Of a stretch of 64,000 nt of DNA, positions 15,643 through 24,242 are shown piece after piece. The position numbers were made by a program, and so were the translations under genes. Each line of letters begins with the position of its first letter. Position 1 is the first letter of the stretch. This DNA is from Symbiodinium natans (Eukaryota; Sar; Dinophyceae; Suessiales; Symbiodiniaceae), in NCBI GenBank assembly GCA_905221605.1, contig CAJNDS010000049.1:64001-128000 (forward strand). Direction: 5' to 3'. Under the pieces are notes generated by a model that worked only from the letters and a program-made list of their open reading frames with translations, did no database searches and had not been told where the DNA came from.

Positions 15643-18600
15643 GGAAAGATTTCTCTCAGAACGGCAAAACGGTCTTGAGTGCTGAGGATCTGGTGGATGG
15701 TTCTCAGGAAGGGTTCTCAAGTCCTACCTTCTGGAGTTGGCCAGAGGTGAAAAGCTTTTGTGAGCGTTATGGAATGTACGCTGCACATTTTGATCAAGGA
15801 GCATTGGGACATGCTCTGGTGAAACCTACGACTTTCCTGGTGTCTGATATGGAACTGTGGGAATCGTTGGAACAGGTTCGCGTGGTTGTTCCGTGGTCGG
15901 CAACATTCGCTTCTACCCTGGAAGAACGTATTGGACAATCCTCCATATGGGCGCGATGGGCGTTTGGATTGGTTAAAAGAATACGTCACAGGTTGGCACA
16001 ATGGTTGCACGAGAGCGATGCTGAACGGGAAGCTATGGTGTTAAAAAAGGAAGAACGAGAAGGGACGTTACGGAGATTGACAGCTGAGGAGCGAGCTTTC
16101 CGTGACCATTGCCTAAGGGGGCATATTCCTTTCAGACGTGATTGTCAAATTTGTGTGTCTGCCGCTGGAAAAGAGCGTCGCCATTTGAGGCGGAAGCATG
16201 GGGATGCTTACACTTTATCATTGGACTTAGCGGGTCCATACAAGTGTTCAAAGGATGCTCACCAGCAGAAGCCACGACACGCTGTTATTGGTGTGTATCA
16301 ATTTCCAATGTTGGATCCCAATGTGGGTCGCCCTCCAGAAAAGGAGGAAGATGCGGATGAGGTGGAAGATCAGGTGGCAGATGAAGGTGCTGGTGTCGGA
16401 GAATGGTTAGGCGATGCAGTCGCAAACTTCGAGGAGGAAGACTCTGCGCCGGTGGAACCTGCGCCAGTTCTGGAGGCAGAGGTGTTAAAAATCCAAGCTT
16501 CTGAAAAATCCTGGAAGGAACTGAAGGACGTTATGGTGGAGCCGATTGTGGACAAGCAGCAAACAACTGTTTTGTCGGCAGTTCAAAGAATGATGGTGCG
16601 CTTGCAGAGACATGGGTATCCGGTGTTGAGAATCCACTCAGATCGAGCGGGGGAGTTTGTCAATGCACGCTTCCGGTCCTTTTGTGAAACTCGTCTGATA
16701 TATAGGACCACTGGTGATCCTGGAGTCCCGCAAACAAATGGGCGCGCTGAAGCATGTGTGGGTTTATTCAAACGTGGTGTCAGGTCGCTCTTAAAGGAGG
16801 CGCGACTCGGGCCGGCGTACTGGGCACTGGCTGCTCGCCATTGGTCAATGTTACGGTGGCAGAAAGCTGAAAGGGAGTTGGGGTTAAATCCTAAAGCATT
16901 GCTTCCCTTTGGTGCTCAGATTCAAGTCAAACGTCGTCCGTGGGAGTTGCTGGGTCCGGATGGAACAAAGAAAGGTCGGCAATGGGTCGATCGTACGCAG
17001 CCCGCGCTTCTTTTGGGTCCATGCGATGACCTACCTGGTGGTTATTGGGTGGAAGCTCAAGGGACTGCAAAAGATCCGGATGAACTGGTGTTATTTCCCT
17101 GCACTGCGATTTTTTCCAATATAAAGGAACCGCCTGAATTGGAGCTGGAAGGGGTGGTAGAAGAACAGGAGCCTTCTCCTCCAGAGCATCGTCTCAAGGG
17201 GAAAAAACCGGCGCTTCGGTTCGCTGATGAGGAAGGTCCTCCTTTACCTCCGCCTCGCGATCCTCCAGTTCGTCATCGGTTAAATGAAAAAAGCCCGGCC
17301 TCTTCACTGCGTGGTCATGTGGGCTCCTTGCGCTTGCTTCGCAAGCGGGGGGAGAGTCCGCCCTTAGAAATTTTCGAGGATGACATGCAGGGTCTGGGGG
17401 AGCTGGAAGAAAATGCAGATGTTGAGGACAATGTTCCTGGTGATGAGTATTGGCCGACATGCTGTTCTCCTCATGAAGATGCTTATTTGGTCTGCAAAAG
17501 TGAGACTGCCGAGGATGGAACACAGTTTGAAAAAGAAGAACAAAAAGCCAAGTCAATGTATGAAAGGTCTATGTACGATTATGTGGACTGTGAGGAGCTT
17601 TTGGAAGGGATTGTATACCCAAAGAGGGTGAATCGAAGAGGTGGTGTCAACAATTGGTGCACAAGTACGCGAGCTCTGGTGTTGGGCCACTATACTCATG
17701 GCGGAGTGTGTGGTATTACCAAAGAGACTCATCGAAGACCATGGCTATGTCGTTATTTGGCATCATTCGTGAGGCACCACAATCCTGAAGCCAAATTTTC
17801 TGCTCTTCAGGTCTCGTGCAATGCTCCGGTGTCATTGCATAGGGATAGTCACAATGAAAAACATTGCTGCAATTATGTGTGTGGTTTTGGTGACTATAAA
17901 GATGGTCAGCTGTGGGTTGAGGATGAAAAGGTTTTGGAGGAAGGAGCTGAAGTGGTGGAGCAATCCTATGGGAAGAAAGTCTTACCTGGAAAATTGGTGG
18001 ATATCCACTGGAACTTCATGTCGTTCTTTCCGAGAAAACTGCATGGTCCTATGCCTTGGAAAGGGAACAGGGTATCCTTGACAGGGTACACACCTGTTTT
18101 TATGGAGCGTTTGAGCTACAAGGATAGGTGCTATCTTCTCCAATGCAAGTTTCCTCTTCCGGAACCACAAGCTGAAGAAGGTGAAAAAAGGAAATGGTCA
18201 AAAATGACGCTGAGAGAAACCTCGCTGGACGACCTTGCAGAGGAAGTCGACTACGCTGTGTTCGAAGCGCATCAATGGGCTCTAGAGGAGCATTTGAGTA
18301 TTCGACGCCTAATTGCTGAACAGGAATGTTGCAGTTTGGACGAGTTCCATGGATCGGCCAATGAGTCGAATGAGGAAAAAGGATCAGAGACTAGAGAATG
18401 GCTGGTTAAAGCAAAAAGGGCTGAGGAACAGCTCTCGAAGTTTTTGGTCAAAGCAGCTCAAGTTCAGCAAGTGGTACAAGAAAATACCGCGCTTGAGGCA
18501 GCAGAGGAGGTCGAGTTCCTGCAAACAAAAACCATCCCTACACAAGAAGCCATGCAAGAGCTGGAAAAGTGGAGGGAATCATTGTCGGACGAGGTGAAGT

Positions 18601-19502
18601 CTTTGGTTAAAGAGTTGGAGGTGGTGGAACCAACAACTCAAGAAAAGCTGGACAAATTGGCGGAAGAGCCTAATGCACCGGTGTTTGAGTACGTTCCCAG
18701 TCTGGTGGTGTTTACCCGGAAGCAAGGGACAGGGAGGAGGCGTGCCCGTATCTGTGCATGTGGAAACTTTATTTCGTCAACGGCAGCTACAGAACACGAA
18801 GGGCCGAGGTCCCTCAGTCGTCACTCGCTGTACGCTCCAGGTTTAGATTCAACTACCTTCAGGTGTCAAGTGAGGCACGCAGCATATATGGTGTGGATCA
18901 TCGCTGGCTTAGACATTTCCAAAGCTTTTCTGACGGCGCCGATGAATAGGGCGCAAAGAGAAGGGCGTCTGGTGGTGGTGCAGCCCCCAAGGGCGGCGGT
19001 GAAATTGGGTCTTTGCACAAAAGAGGAGCGGTGGATTGTGAGGAAGGCCTTGTACGGTTTGGCCGAAAGTCCTGCAGCATGGGTGGAGTGGCGAGACCAA
19101 CGTCTTCAAGGCATGTCTTGGGTGTCAAAGGATGGACAAGCAATGAGCTTTCAGAGGTCCAATGCAGACCCAAGTCTGTTCCTTATTATGGCACAAGAGA
19201 AGCCGGAAGGTGCAAGCAAGTTGGTGGGGACAATGGGTCTTTACGTGGATGATTTTTTGATGGCTGGGACTATGACAGTGCTCCGGGAAGCCTTGGAACA
19301 GATCAGGAAGGAGTGGAAGACTTCTGAACCCGAGCTCTGTGGTCCAGGCTGTGGTGATGGATTCCTGAAGTTTTTGGGTGTCCAAATCTGGTATCGAAAT
19401 GGCAGCTTCTTTCTCAACCAGGAGGACTTCGTGAGAGATTTGCTGAACCGAAGAGGGTATCAGATTGATGAAACTGGAAAAGTAGTAACCTGCCAATGGT
19501 GA
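15495..19502 (+). CDS. Pol part 2: integrase, 2OG-Fe(II) dioxygenase-like domain, reverse transcriptase
   Basis: A 1335-codon ORF; true coding in this frame starts near 15575. An HHCC zinc site (H205, H210, C218, C221) precedes the integrase core: D244 (LDLAGPY), D383 (HSDRAGEF) and E419 (NGRAE), giving D-x35-E between the last two. After an acidic/Pro linker comes a dioxygenase-like module (about 710-880) with H782-x-D784, H850 and R859. A charged coiled-coil-like spacer (about 930-1070) leads to the copia reverse transcriptase: D1140 in GLDISKAFL and YVDD at 1250-1253. It encodes replication and integration enzymes of the element. The frame ends at 19502 and coding continues in the RNase H frame. 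Confidence 0.85.
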   Translation: MAASRISSKGWCFTSEDAFAVHSRCETAEVINGSSVFFGMESPGGPELIGKDFSQNGKTVLSAEDLVDGSQEGFSSPTFWSWPEVKSFCERYGMYAAHFDQGALGHALVKPTTFLVSDMELWESLEQVRVVVPWSATFASTLEERIGQSSIWARWAFGLVKRIRHRLAQWLHESDAEREAMVLKKEEREGTLRRLTAEERAFRDHCLRGHIPFRRDCQICVSAAGKERRHLRRKHGDAYTLSLDLAGPYKCSKDAHQQKPRHAVIGVYQFPMLDPNVGRPPEKEEDADEVEDQVADEGAGVGEWLGDAVANFEEEDSAPVEPAPVLEAEVLKIQASEKSWKELKDVMVEPIVDKQQTTVLSAVQRMMVRLQRHGYPVLRIHSDRAGEFVNARFRSFCETRLIYRTTGDPGVPQTNGRAEACVGLFKRGVRSLLKEARLGPAYWALAARHWSMLRWQKAERELGLNPKALLPFGAQIQVKRRPWELLGPDGTKKGRQWVDRTQPALLLGPCDDLPGGYWVEAQGTAKDPDELVLFPCTAIFSNIKEPPELELEGVVEEQEPSPPEHRLKGKKPALRFADEEGPPLPPPRDPPVRHRLNEKSPASSLRGHVGSLRLLRKRGESPPLEIFEDDMQGLGELEENADVEDNVPGDEYWPTCCSPHEDAYLVCKSETAEDGTQFEKEEQKAKSMYERSMYDYVDCEELLEGIVYPKRVNRRGGVNNWCTSTRALVLGHYTHGGVCGITKETHRRPWLCRYLASFVRHHNPEAKFSALQVSCNAPVSLHRDSHNEKHCCNYVCGFGDYKDGQLWVEDEKVLEEGAEVVEQSYGKKVLPGKLVDIHWNFMSFFPRKLHGPMPWKGNRVSLTGYTPVFMERLSYKDRCYLLQCKFPLPEPQAEEGEKRKWSKMTLRETSLDDLAEEVDYAVFEAHQWALEEHLSIRRLIAEQECCSLDEFHGSANESNEEKGSETREWLVKAKRAEEQLSKFLVKAAQVQQVVQENTALEAAEEVEFLQTKTIPTQEAMQELEKWRESLSDEVKSLVKELEVVEPTTQEKLDKLAEEPNAPVFEYVPSLVVFTRKQGTGRRRARICACGNFISSTAATEHEGPRSLSRHSLYAPGLDSTTFRCQVRHAAYMVWIIAGLDISKAFLTAPMNRAQREGRLVVVQPPRAAVKLGLCTKEERWIVRKALYGLAESPAAWVEWRDQRLQGMSWVSKDGQAMSFQRSNADPSLFLIMAQEKPEGASKLVGTMGLYVDDFLMAGTMTVLREALEQIRKEWKTSEPELCGPGCGDGFLKFLGVQIWYRNGSFFLNQEDFVRDLLNRRGYQIDETGKVVTCQW
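17622..18135 (+). other. 2OG-Fe(II) dioxygenase-like domain inside pol
   Basis: The double-stranded beta-helix signature is visible: 'VSLHRDSHN' provides H-x-D, about 65 residues later 'RKLHGPMPWKGNR' provides the distal His and, nine residues on, an Arg that could bind 2-oxoglutarate; 'VSLTGYTP' is a typical final strand. The H-x-D to H spacing (66) and H to R spacing (9) are close to those of prolyl hydroxylases. Substrate unknown. The domain lies between integrase and reverse transcriptase in the same ORF. Confidence 0.65.
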
Positions 19503-20743
19503 AAGAAACTCCAGGTGAAGAAGAGGAGGTGGATATTCCTTCCTTGCGAGCGGCTCAAGGTGCCGTAGGGGAGTTCCTCTGGGTGGCAATCAAAACTCGA
19601 CCTGATTTGGCTTTCTGCACAAGCCAGTTGTCTTTGTGGACATCCCGAAGGCCGCGATTTGTGGTTAAAAAGGCTGAGGAGGTATTTCGATACCTTGCTG
19701 CAACTCCAACGTTAGGCCTGACGTTTGGTGCAATCGCAACATGCGAAAAAGAAAGGAATGAGGTGTTGCGTTATGGGCGAGGCGTCAAGGTGGTGGAGTC
19801 TTACGCGGATGCCAGCTTTGCAGCAGGTGAAAACGAAAAGAGCCACTCAGGAGCGGTGGTGGTTTGGGGTGATTGTCCAGTGATGTGGGCAACACAGAGA
19901 CAATCAACCGTGGCGTTAAGTACTGCTGAAGCTGAATTACATGCGTCCATAGAGGGAGCAACGATGATTCAGTCGTGCACCCCTATAATTGCCGCTTTGG
20001 TTGGAACAGGTGAAGAATCGCTGCAAAAAGTGCTGTATACAGATTCGGTTTCGACGTGCTCAATCATTCAATATCCTGCTGGAAGCTGGAGGACAAGACA
20101 CCTGAGAATTCGAGCAGCCGGGGTCAGGTCTCTGGTGGACCGTGGTTACATGGTGATAGCGCATCTTCGTGGTGAGTATATGATTGCTGATCTGTTGACA
20201 AAATTGATGAGTGGACAGGTTTATGCAAAGCAAAAGGCACTTTGGGGTCTCCAACTGTTGGTGCAAGGAACTGACTTGAAAAGGGCCTCTCTTGCAATGG
20301 CGGTCATGATGGTGGCTGCATCCCTGCAAGGGATGGCAACTGGTGGAGAAGAAGTGTCAGCTGCTGGTTTCTTTTGCTCAGAAGAAGGGGTGTGCCAAGT
20401 CGCCAACACATCTACGGTTATGGTTCTGGCTCAAGGTATTGAAATGGTTATCAACAATTCAGACCTTGTTGCGTATTTGGTGGCAGCAATCATACTCTGG
20501 GAATTGGCATGGTGCCTCTTTCGGCGGCTGTACAAATGGCTGTGGATCAAGAAAGTGGTGGTTATTCCTGCGAGTGCCACTTTGTATACAACAGTGGGTG
20601 GGAACTGTATGCACGCAAGCAGTGACTGTGATGTTCTGCGATATTCACAGCCCAGGGCTAAGACGCTTTGTAAGCATTGCCTCAAGGATGGCTGGGTGGT
20701 GAATGCTGAGTTCCTTGGTGAGGAACGGGCCGCTGGAACGTAA
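19496..20743 (+). CDS. Pol part 3: RNase H plus C-terminal membrane segment and Cys/His tail
   Basis: Copia-type RNase H with catalytic candidates D105 (YADAS), E147 (STAEAEL), D183 (YTDSVS) and D232 (MIADLLTK). It continues the reverse transcriptase thumb/connection (KTRPDLAFCTSQLSLW) after a frame break near 19485. Beyond RNase H the protein carries a hydrophobic segment (DLVAYLVAAIILWELAWCLF) and a Cys/His-rich tail (GNCMHASSDCDVLR ... CKHC). I recall such a tail from other dinoflagellate copia polyproteins. The ATG at 19496 is accidental; this is part of the polyprotein. Confidence 0.8.
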   Translation: MVKETPGEEEEVDIPSLRAAQGAVGEFLWVAIKTRPDLAFCTSQLSLWTSRRPRFVVKKAEEVFRYLAATPTLGLTFGAIATCEKERNEVLRYGRGVKVVESYADASFAAGENEKSHSGAVVVWGDCPVMWATQRQSTVALSTAEAELHASIEGATMIQSCTPIIAALVGTGEESLQKVLYTDSVSTCSIIQYPAGSWRTRHLRIRAAGVRSLVDRGYMVIAHLRGEYMIADLLTKLMSGQVYAKQKALWGLQLLVQGTDLKRASLAMAVMMVAASLQGMATGGEEVSAAGFFCSEEGVCQVANTSTVMVLAQGIEMVINNSDLVAYLVAAIILWELAWCLFRRLYKWLWIKKVVVIPASATLYTTVGGNCMHASSDCDVLRYSQPRAKTLCKHCLKDGWVVNAEFLGEERAAGT

Positions 20744-20744
20744 A

Positions 20745-20835
20745 CTTTTTCAAGTTTGAGGTGAAGAAATCCTCAATGGTAAGGGATTCGGCCAATGAGC
20801 TGAAGGTTCTGTTTAGCACAAAGAGGTCAAGTCAG
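20745..20835 (+). other. Short spacer with motif shared with the 3' end of the block
   Basis: The words tcctcaatggtaagggattc and gccaatgagct here resemble tcttcaatgacaagagaatc and gccaatgtgct near 26009-26075. This may be a 3' untranslated motif of two related elements, which would make the block composite. Confidence 0.4.
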
Positions 20836-20839
20836 TTCC

Positions 20840-21060
20840 ATGGGGTGCGTACTTAGCTTGTACATGTATTTCGGGTTTGGAACCCTTCTCGGATGTGGAT
20901 CAGGGATAGATTATCGACTTCATCGCGGCCGGACACCTGGGGAGCATTGTTATCAGGCCGGAGATTGGATCACTGCTCTGGTGCGCTGCATCAATGGGCA
21001 TGGAGCCTTTTTGGAGCATGGTGATCTGAATGTGCTGATTCCTGATGAAGGGAAAAATAC
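20840..21060 (+). pseudogene. Start of S1-like RNA-binding ORF, frame-broken near 21052
   Basis: ATG 20840 opens MGCVLSLYMYFGFGTLLGCG and then GDWITALVRCINGHGAFLEH, DLNVLIPDEGK. Coding continues in the 21045 frame (HTSFKIGDTVCTTVKRVDDD). Joined, the pattern G....V..I...GAF......LIP.......GD.V...V..VD resembles an S1 RNA-binding fold. The break lies in an A run. Confidence 0.5.
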
Positions 21061-22376
21061 ACACCTCTTTCAAAATTGGTGACACTGTCTGCACGACAGT
21101 GAAGAGGGTGGATGATGATGGCACTGTGATTTTAGATTCCTGCCTAGTTTTTGAAGAGGACGATGAGGACTCTTCTCCAGCGCAGCGCAAATGGAAAGTC
21201 GGCGGCTGGGATGCGTGGTGGGGAAATTCATGGTGTGATGGTCAATGGTACCAAGATTCCAACGGTCAATGGGACTGGAAATGGGAGGAAGAGCAATCCG
21301 ATGAATGGTTTGCTGATCAGGAGTTATCCTCAGAAGAACAAGAGGAAAGGCAACTCTATGGAGAAAAGATCTATAGAGCTCTTCTGGAGGATGGAAAGGC
21401 TGATAAGGCCTATGTGGGCAAAATCACTGGGATGCTGCTGAGTCGTACAATGGAGGAGATACTGGAGTGTGTTGCAGACCATGCATTCCTGGATGCGGAA
21501 GCTCGGCGTGCATATGGCATCTTGCAAAGCGATGGTTGGAAGCCCGATGGTACAGAAGGCGCAGGCTTGGGAAAGACAACCGCCTTTTCCCGAAAGCAGT
21601 ACCACAACGCGCTCTATGAACTGGCATGTAAGAAAAGGAGATTTAGTCGACCAGTTGTGGGTGAAGCGGTGGCAACGTTGCTGAGTCAAGGCAAAGATGA
21701 ACTTTGGAATGCGCTTTGGCTGGATACCAAGCGGTTTTTGCAGGAGCTTGATGGTGCAGTTGAATCCATGAGTAAGAGAGAAAACAAGCCAATGGAAGCC
21801 TACATGGATCCCGATCAGTATAAGAAAGCTCACCTGACGCCAAAAACTGTGTCGCCAGGGTACAGCAAGCTGTGCAAGTTTTTCAATCAGGGAAGGTGTC
21901 GCAATGGAGATGAGTGTTCCTATGAACATCGTCGTTATGGTGAAGGTTGGCCAGGAGGAGGACCAACTGAGCCAAAGAACAGCCAAAAAGCTGGAGACGA
22001 GGATGGGGACATTGGTGACCCTCCTACGGAAGAAGGCGCAGTGGACGAGGCACAGCAGGAGCGGGAGGATTTAGCTTTCAGAGCCAAGTACAACTTTGGT
22101 AAAGGTGCATCAAAGGGTGAGTCGGTGTCAGTCGAGCCAAAGAGGCAAATGTGTCTGTATTACAGCCAAGGAGGTTGTAAATATGGAAATTCTTGCAGAT
22201 ATTCGCACGATGAAAAAGCGGTTTTGGAAGGGACTTGGGAACCCGGCAGATCCTGGGACAATGCGTCTCGGAGGGCCCTAAGGGAAGCAGGGTTCCATCA
22301 TTGCTGCTTCGACTACTACATCAAAGGGAGGTCGCGTGCGATATGGCTGCAAGTATTCCCACGAAGAAATGTCTGA
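21045..22376 (+). CDS. S1-like / PABC (MLLE) / CCCH RNA-binding protein
   Basis: An ORF of 443 codons. Residues 1-30 finish the S1-like segment. A Trp-rich acidic stretch follows. Residues about 104-163 match the poly(A)-binding-protein C-terminal (MLLE) domain: GEKIYRALLEDGKADKAYVG then KITGMLL at 126-132. Two CCCH fingers follow: CKFFNQGRCRNGDECSYEH and CLYYSQGGCKYGNSCRYSH. The combination points to binding of RNA and of PAM2-type partner peptides. Its place downstream of RNase H in the same block suggests an accessory or gag-like role of a mobile element. Coding shifts frame near 22335. Confidence 0.7.
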   Translation: MKGKIHTSFKIGDTVCTTVKRVDDDGTVILDSCLVFEEDDEDSSPAQRKWKVGGWDAWWGNSWCDGQWYQDSNGQWDWKWEEEQSDEWFADQELSSEEQEERQLYGEKIYRALLEDGKADKAYVGKITGMLLSRTMEEILECVADHAFLDAEARRAYGILQSDGWKPDGTEGAGLGKTTAFSRKQYHNALYELACKKRRFSRPVVGEAVATLLSQGKDELWNALWLDTKRFLQELDGAVESMSKRENKPMEAYMDPDQYKKAHLTPKTVSPGYSKLCKFFNQGRCRNGDECSYEHRRYGEGWPGGGPTEPKNSQKAGDEDGDIGDPPTEEGAVDEAQQEREDLAFRAKYNFGKGASKGESVSVEPKRQMCLYYSQGGCKYGNSCRYSHDEKAVLEGTWEPGRSWDNASRRALREAGFHHCCFDYYIKGRSRAIWLQVFPRRNV

Positions 22377-23703
22377 AGAGCGACTGGCCCAACTGAAGCA
22401 TCTGGTGAATGTGGCGAACCATGTTTCGTTTCAAAGAGGAAGAGGATTGGAGATTTCCGACAGGAATACCTTTCAACCACCAGTAAGTGGGGGAGCGGAA
22501 TCTTCATCATCTTCGGCACCACAGGCGTTGCAAATGACCAATGTGTCAAAGAAAAAAGGTGAGGGTGATACACTGGATGGAGCAGATGGAGATGTACAAA
22601 AGGATTTGGTGGCAGAGTCTACCACGGTACGTCTTCAGAATCCTGAAGAGCCAATAGAACATTGGATGGCTCGCAACAAACACTTGTGGGTGTATACACC
22701 TCACGTAAGTGACGTTATGATCAAGCTTGGGGTAACCAATGTCAGAGAGCTGCAAGAGTATATCTTTGTGGAGGATTTGGTGGACAAAGGTGTTAACAAG
22801 GTGACGGCCTGCAAAATTCTGCAATTGGTGGGTGGTGTTCAGTACCGGCCAATGTCGCCGGATGTGGCTGTTTCTACCAACGCATCGGTACGCGTGGAGC
22901 AATCTTCTGGAAGCCGTGAAGCTGGGAGAGGTGGGGTGAGAACTATCTCTCAAGTGCGTGAAGCTGAAGGTCCTGGTACAAAGGAGATGCCGCGAGGGTC
23001 TTATCGTGAGATTTTCGACACCGGCAAGTACCGTGACGCTTGGACGCTTGCGCAGGGATCCCCGCTGCGCGTGCAGAGGTTGCGATTGGTGGGAGTTGGA
23101 ATGCCACCGGTGAACCCGCCAACAAAGGCGTATCGGTCAAGATCAAACCCTGTGAAAAGGGGAAGGCCCTTGCTGGATAAAAAACAGGTGCGACAGGTGC
23201 CACGCTCTCGCTCACAACGGCGTGTGCAGCCGGCGGAAGTGGTGGAAAAGCCAAAGCCGCTGGAACCAGTAAAGCCCCGTGGTGGTTTGTCGTACCCATT
23301 CAGCAGAGCATGGGCAGATTTGGTGGATGATGATGATCAAACGGGAGCTTTGGTCTCCTATGCAGATTCCTCAGGTGATTCAAGCGAGGAAGAAACCAAC
23401 AGCGCGCGACACCTGAGGGAAATCTTTTTGCGAGAAAGGGATTCACAAAGAACTGCGACGCGTGGCAATGTTCCACTTGCTGGTTCTTCAAGCTCCAGTG
23501 ATGGGCAGAAAAAATCGGTTCACCTTGGCGAAGGGCGCGACAAAGCGTCGCGGGGGGAGACCCGCCAAGAAGTGACTTCTCAAGTTTTTTCGCTACCACA
23601 ACCTTCTCGTCGAACTGAGCAGTCTCAAAAAAGAGCAAGGGATGGCTCAGTTATAGTTGGTTCGCTGGCGGTGGGCTCCACGGATGAGGTTTTACCTGGG
23701 TAA
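22336..23703 (+). CDS. Continuation ORF: third CCCH remnant, disordered basic protein
   Basis: The ORF starts inside a third finger (RYGCKYSHEEM) whose first Cys is lost at the frame break. Then come a folded-looking helical segment (KLGVTNVRELQEYIFVEDLV) and a long basic, Ser/Arg/Pro-rich disordered region ending at a TAA near 23701. The phrases VLPG and VAGQ recur on both sides of this stop, indicating a small duplication. Function unknown; probably part of the same RNA-binding polyprotein. Confidence 0.55.
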   Translation: MRYGCKYSHEEMSEERLAQLKHLVNVANHVSFQRGRGLEISDRNTFQPPVSGGAESSSSSAPQALQMTNVSKKKGEGDTLDGADGDVQKDLVAESTTVRLQNPEEPIEHWMARNKHLWVYTPHVSDVMIKLGVTNVRELQEYIFVEDLVDKGVNKVTACKILQLVGGVQYRPMSPDVAVSTNASVRVEQSSGSREAGRGGVRTISQVREAEGPGTKEMPRGSYREIFDTGKYRDAWTLAQGSPLRVQRLRLVGVGMPPVNPPTKAYRSRSNPVKRGRPLLDKKQVRQVPRSRSQRRVQPAEVVEKPKPLEPVKPRGGLSYPFSRAWADLVDDDDQTGALVSYADSSGDSSEEETNSARHLREIFLRERDSQRTATRGNVPLAGSSSSSDGQKKSVHLGEGRDKASRGETRQEVTSQVFSLPQPSRRTEQSQKRARDGSVIVGSLAVGSTDEVLPG

Positions 23704-23718
23704 GGTGTTGCTGGACAG

Positions 23719-24242
23719 GTGAATGTATCTGAAAGCGCTCAAGTTCTTCCTGGGCAAGAAGTGGCTGGACAGGAGACGGCGCCCCTATTCCCATTGAAGA
23801 TGCTGGAAGTGAGACAATTGGTGACACTGGAAGGGATGGCAAAGCGCCAGAAGTTTCTCCAGAAGAGGAGACATCCAGTGGTTCGTCAAGATTGGCTGGC
23901 ACAAGGATGTTCTTGTGGTCGGTGTATTCTCGTGTCGCTTCCAACTGGGATTTCTCTACGCAGGACCGCACTACTGGTAGGATCTTTGACAGCACGAAGG
24001 GGTATCCTGGTGAAGGACCGGATAATGGTGACGATTTTTCCTCTAAGAGGAACTTACCCTGGATCTCTGAAGATTACCTCGACGAAGTGATGTCAAAAAA
24101 GATGGAAAGGTCTTCAGATATGGATGGGTTGGATGGGTTTGTTCCGGAAAGCGAGGGACAGTCGGAAAAGGTAGGGGTGGAGAATGTTACTGCCTCTAGA
24201 ATTCTTATGGCTCTTTGGAAAAAGGGATATAGAGCTGGATAG
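23719..24242 (+). pseudogene. Continuation of accessory ORF, two frames
   Basis: Coding runs in the frame of the previous ORF to about 23780 and then in another frame (RMFLWSVYSRVASNWDFSTQ, later SRILMALWKKGYRAG) up to 24242, where it shifts again. The region links the 22336 and 24184 ORFs into one broken protein. No domain recognised. Confidence 0.5.
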
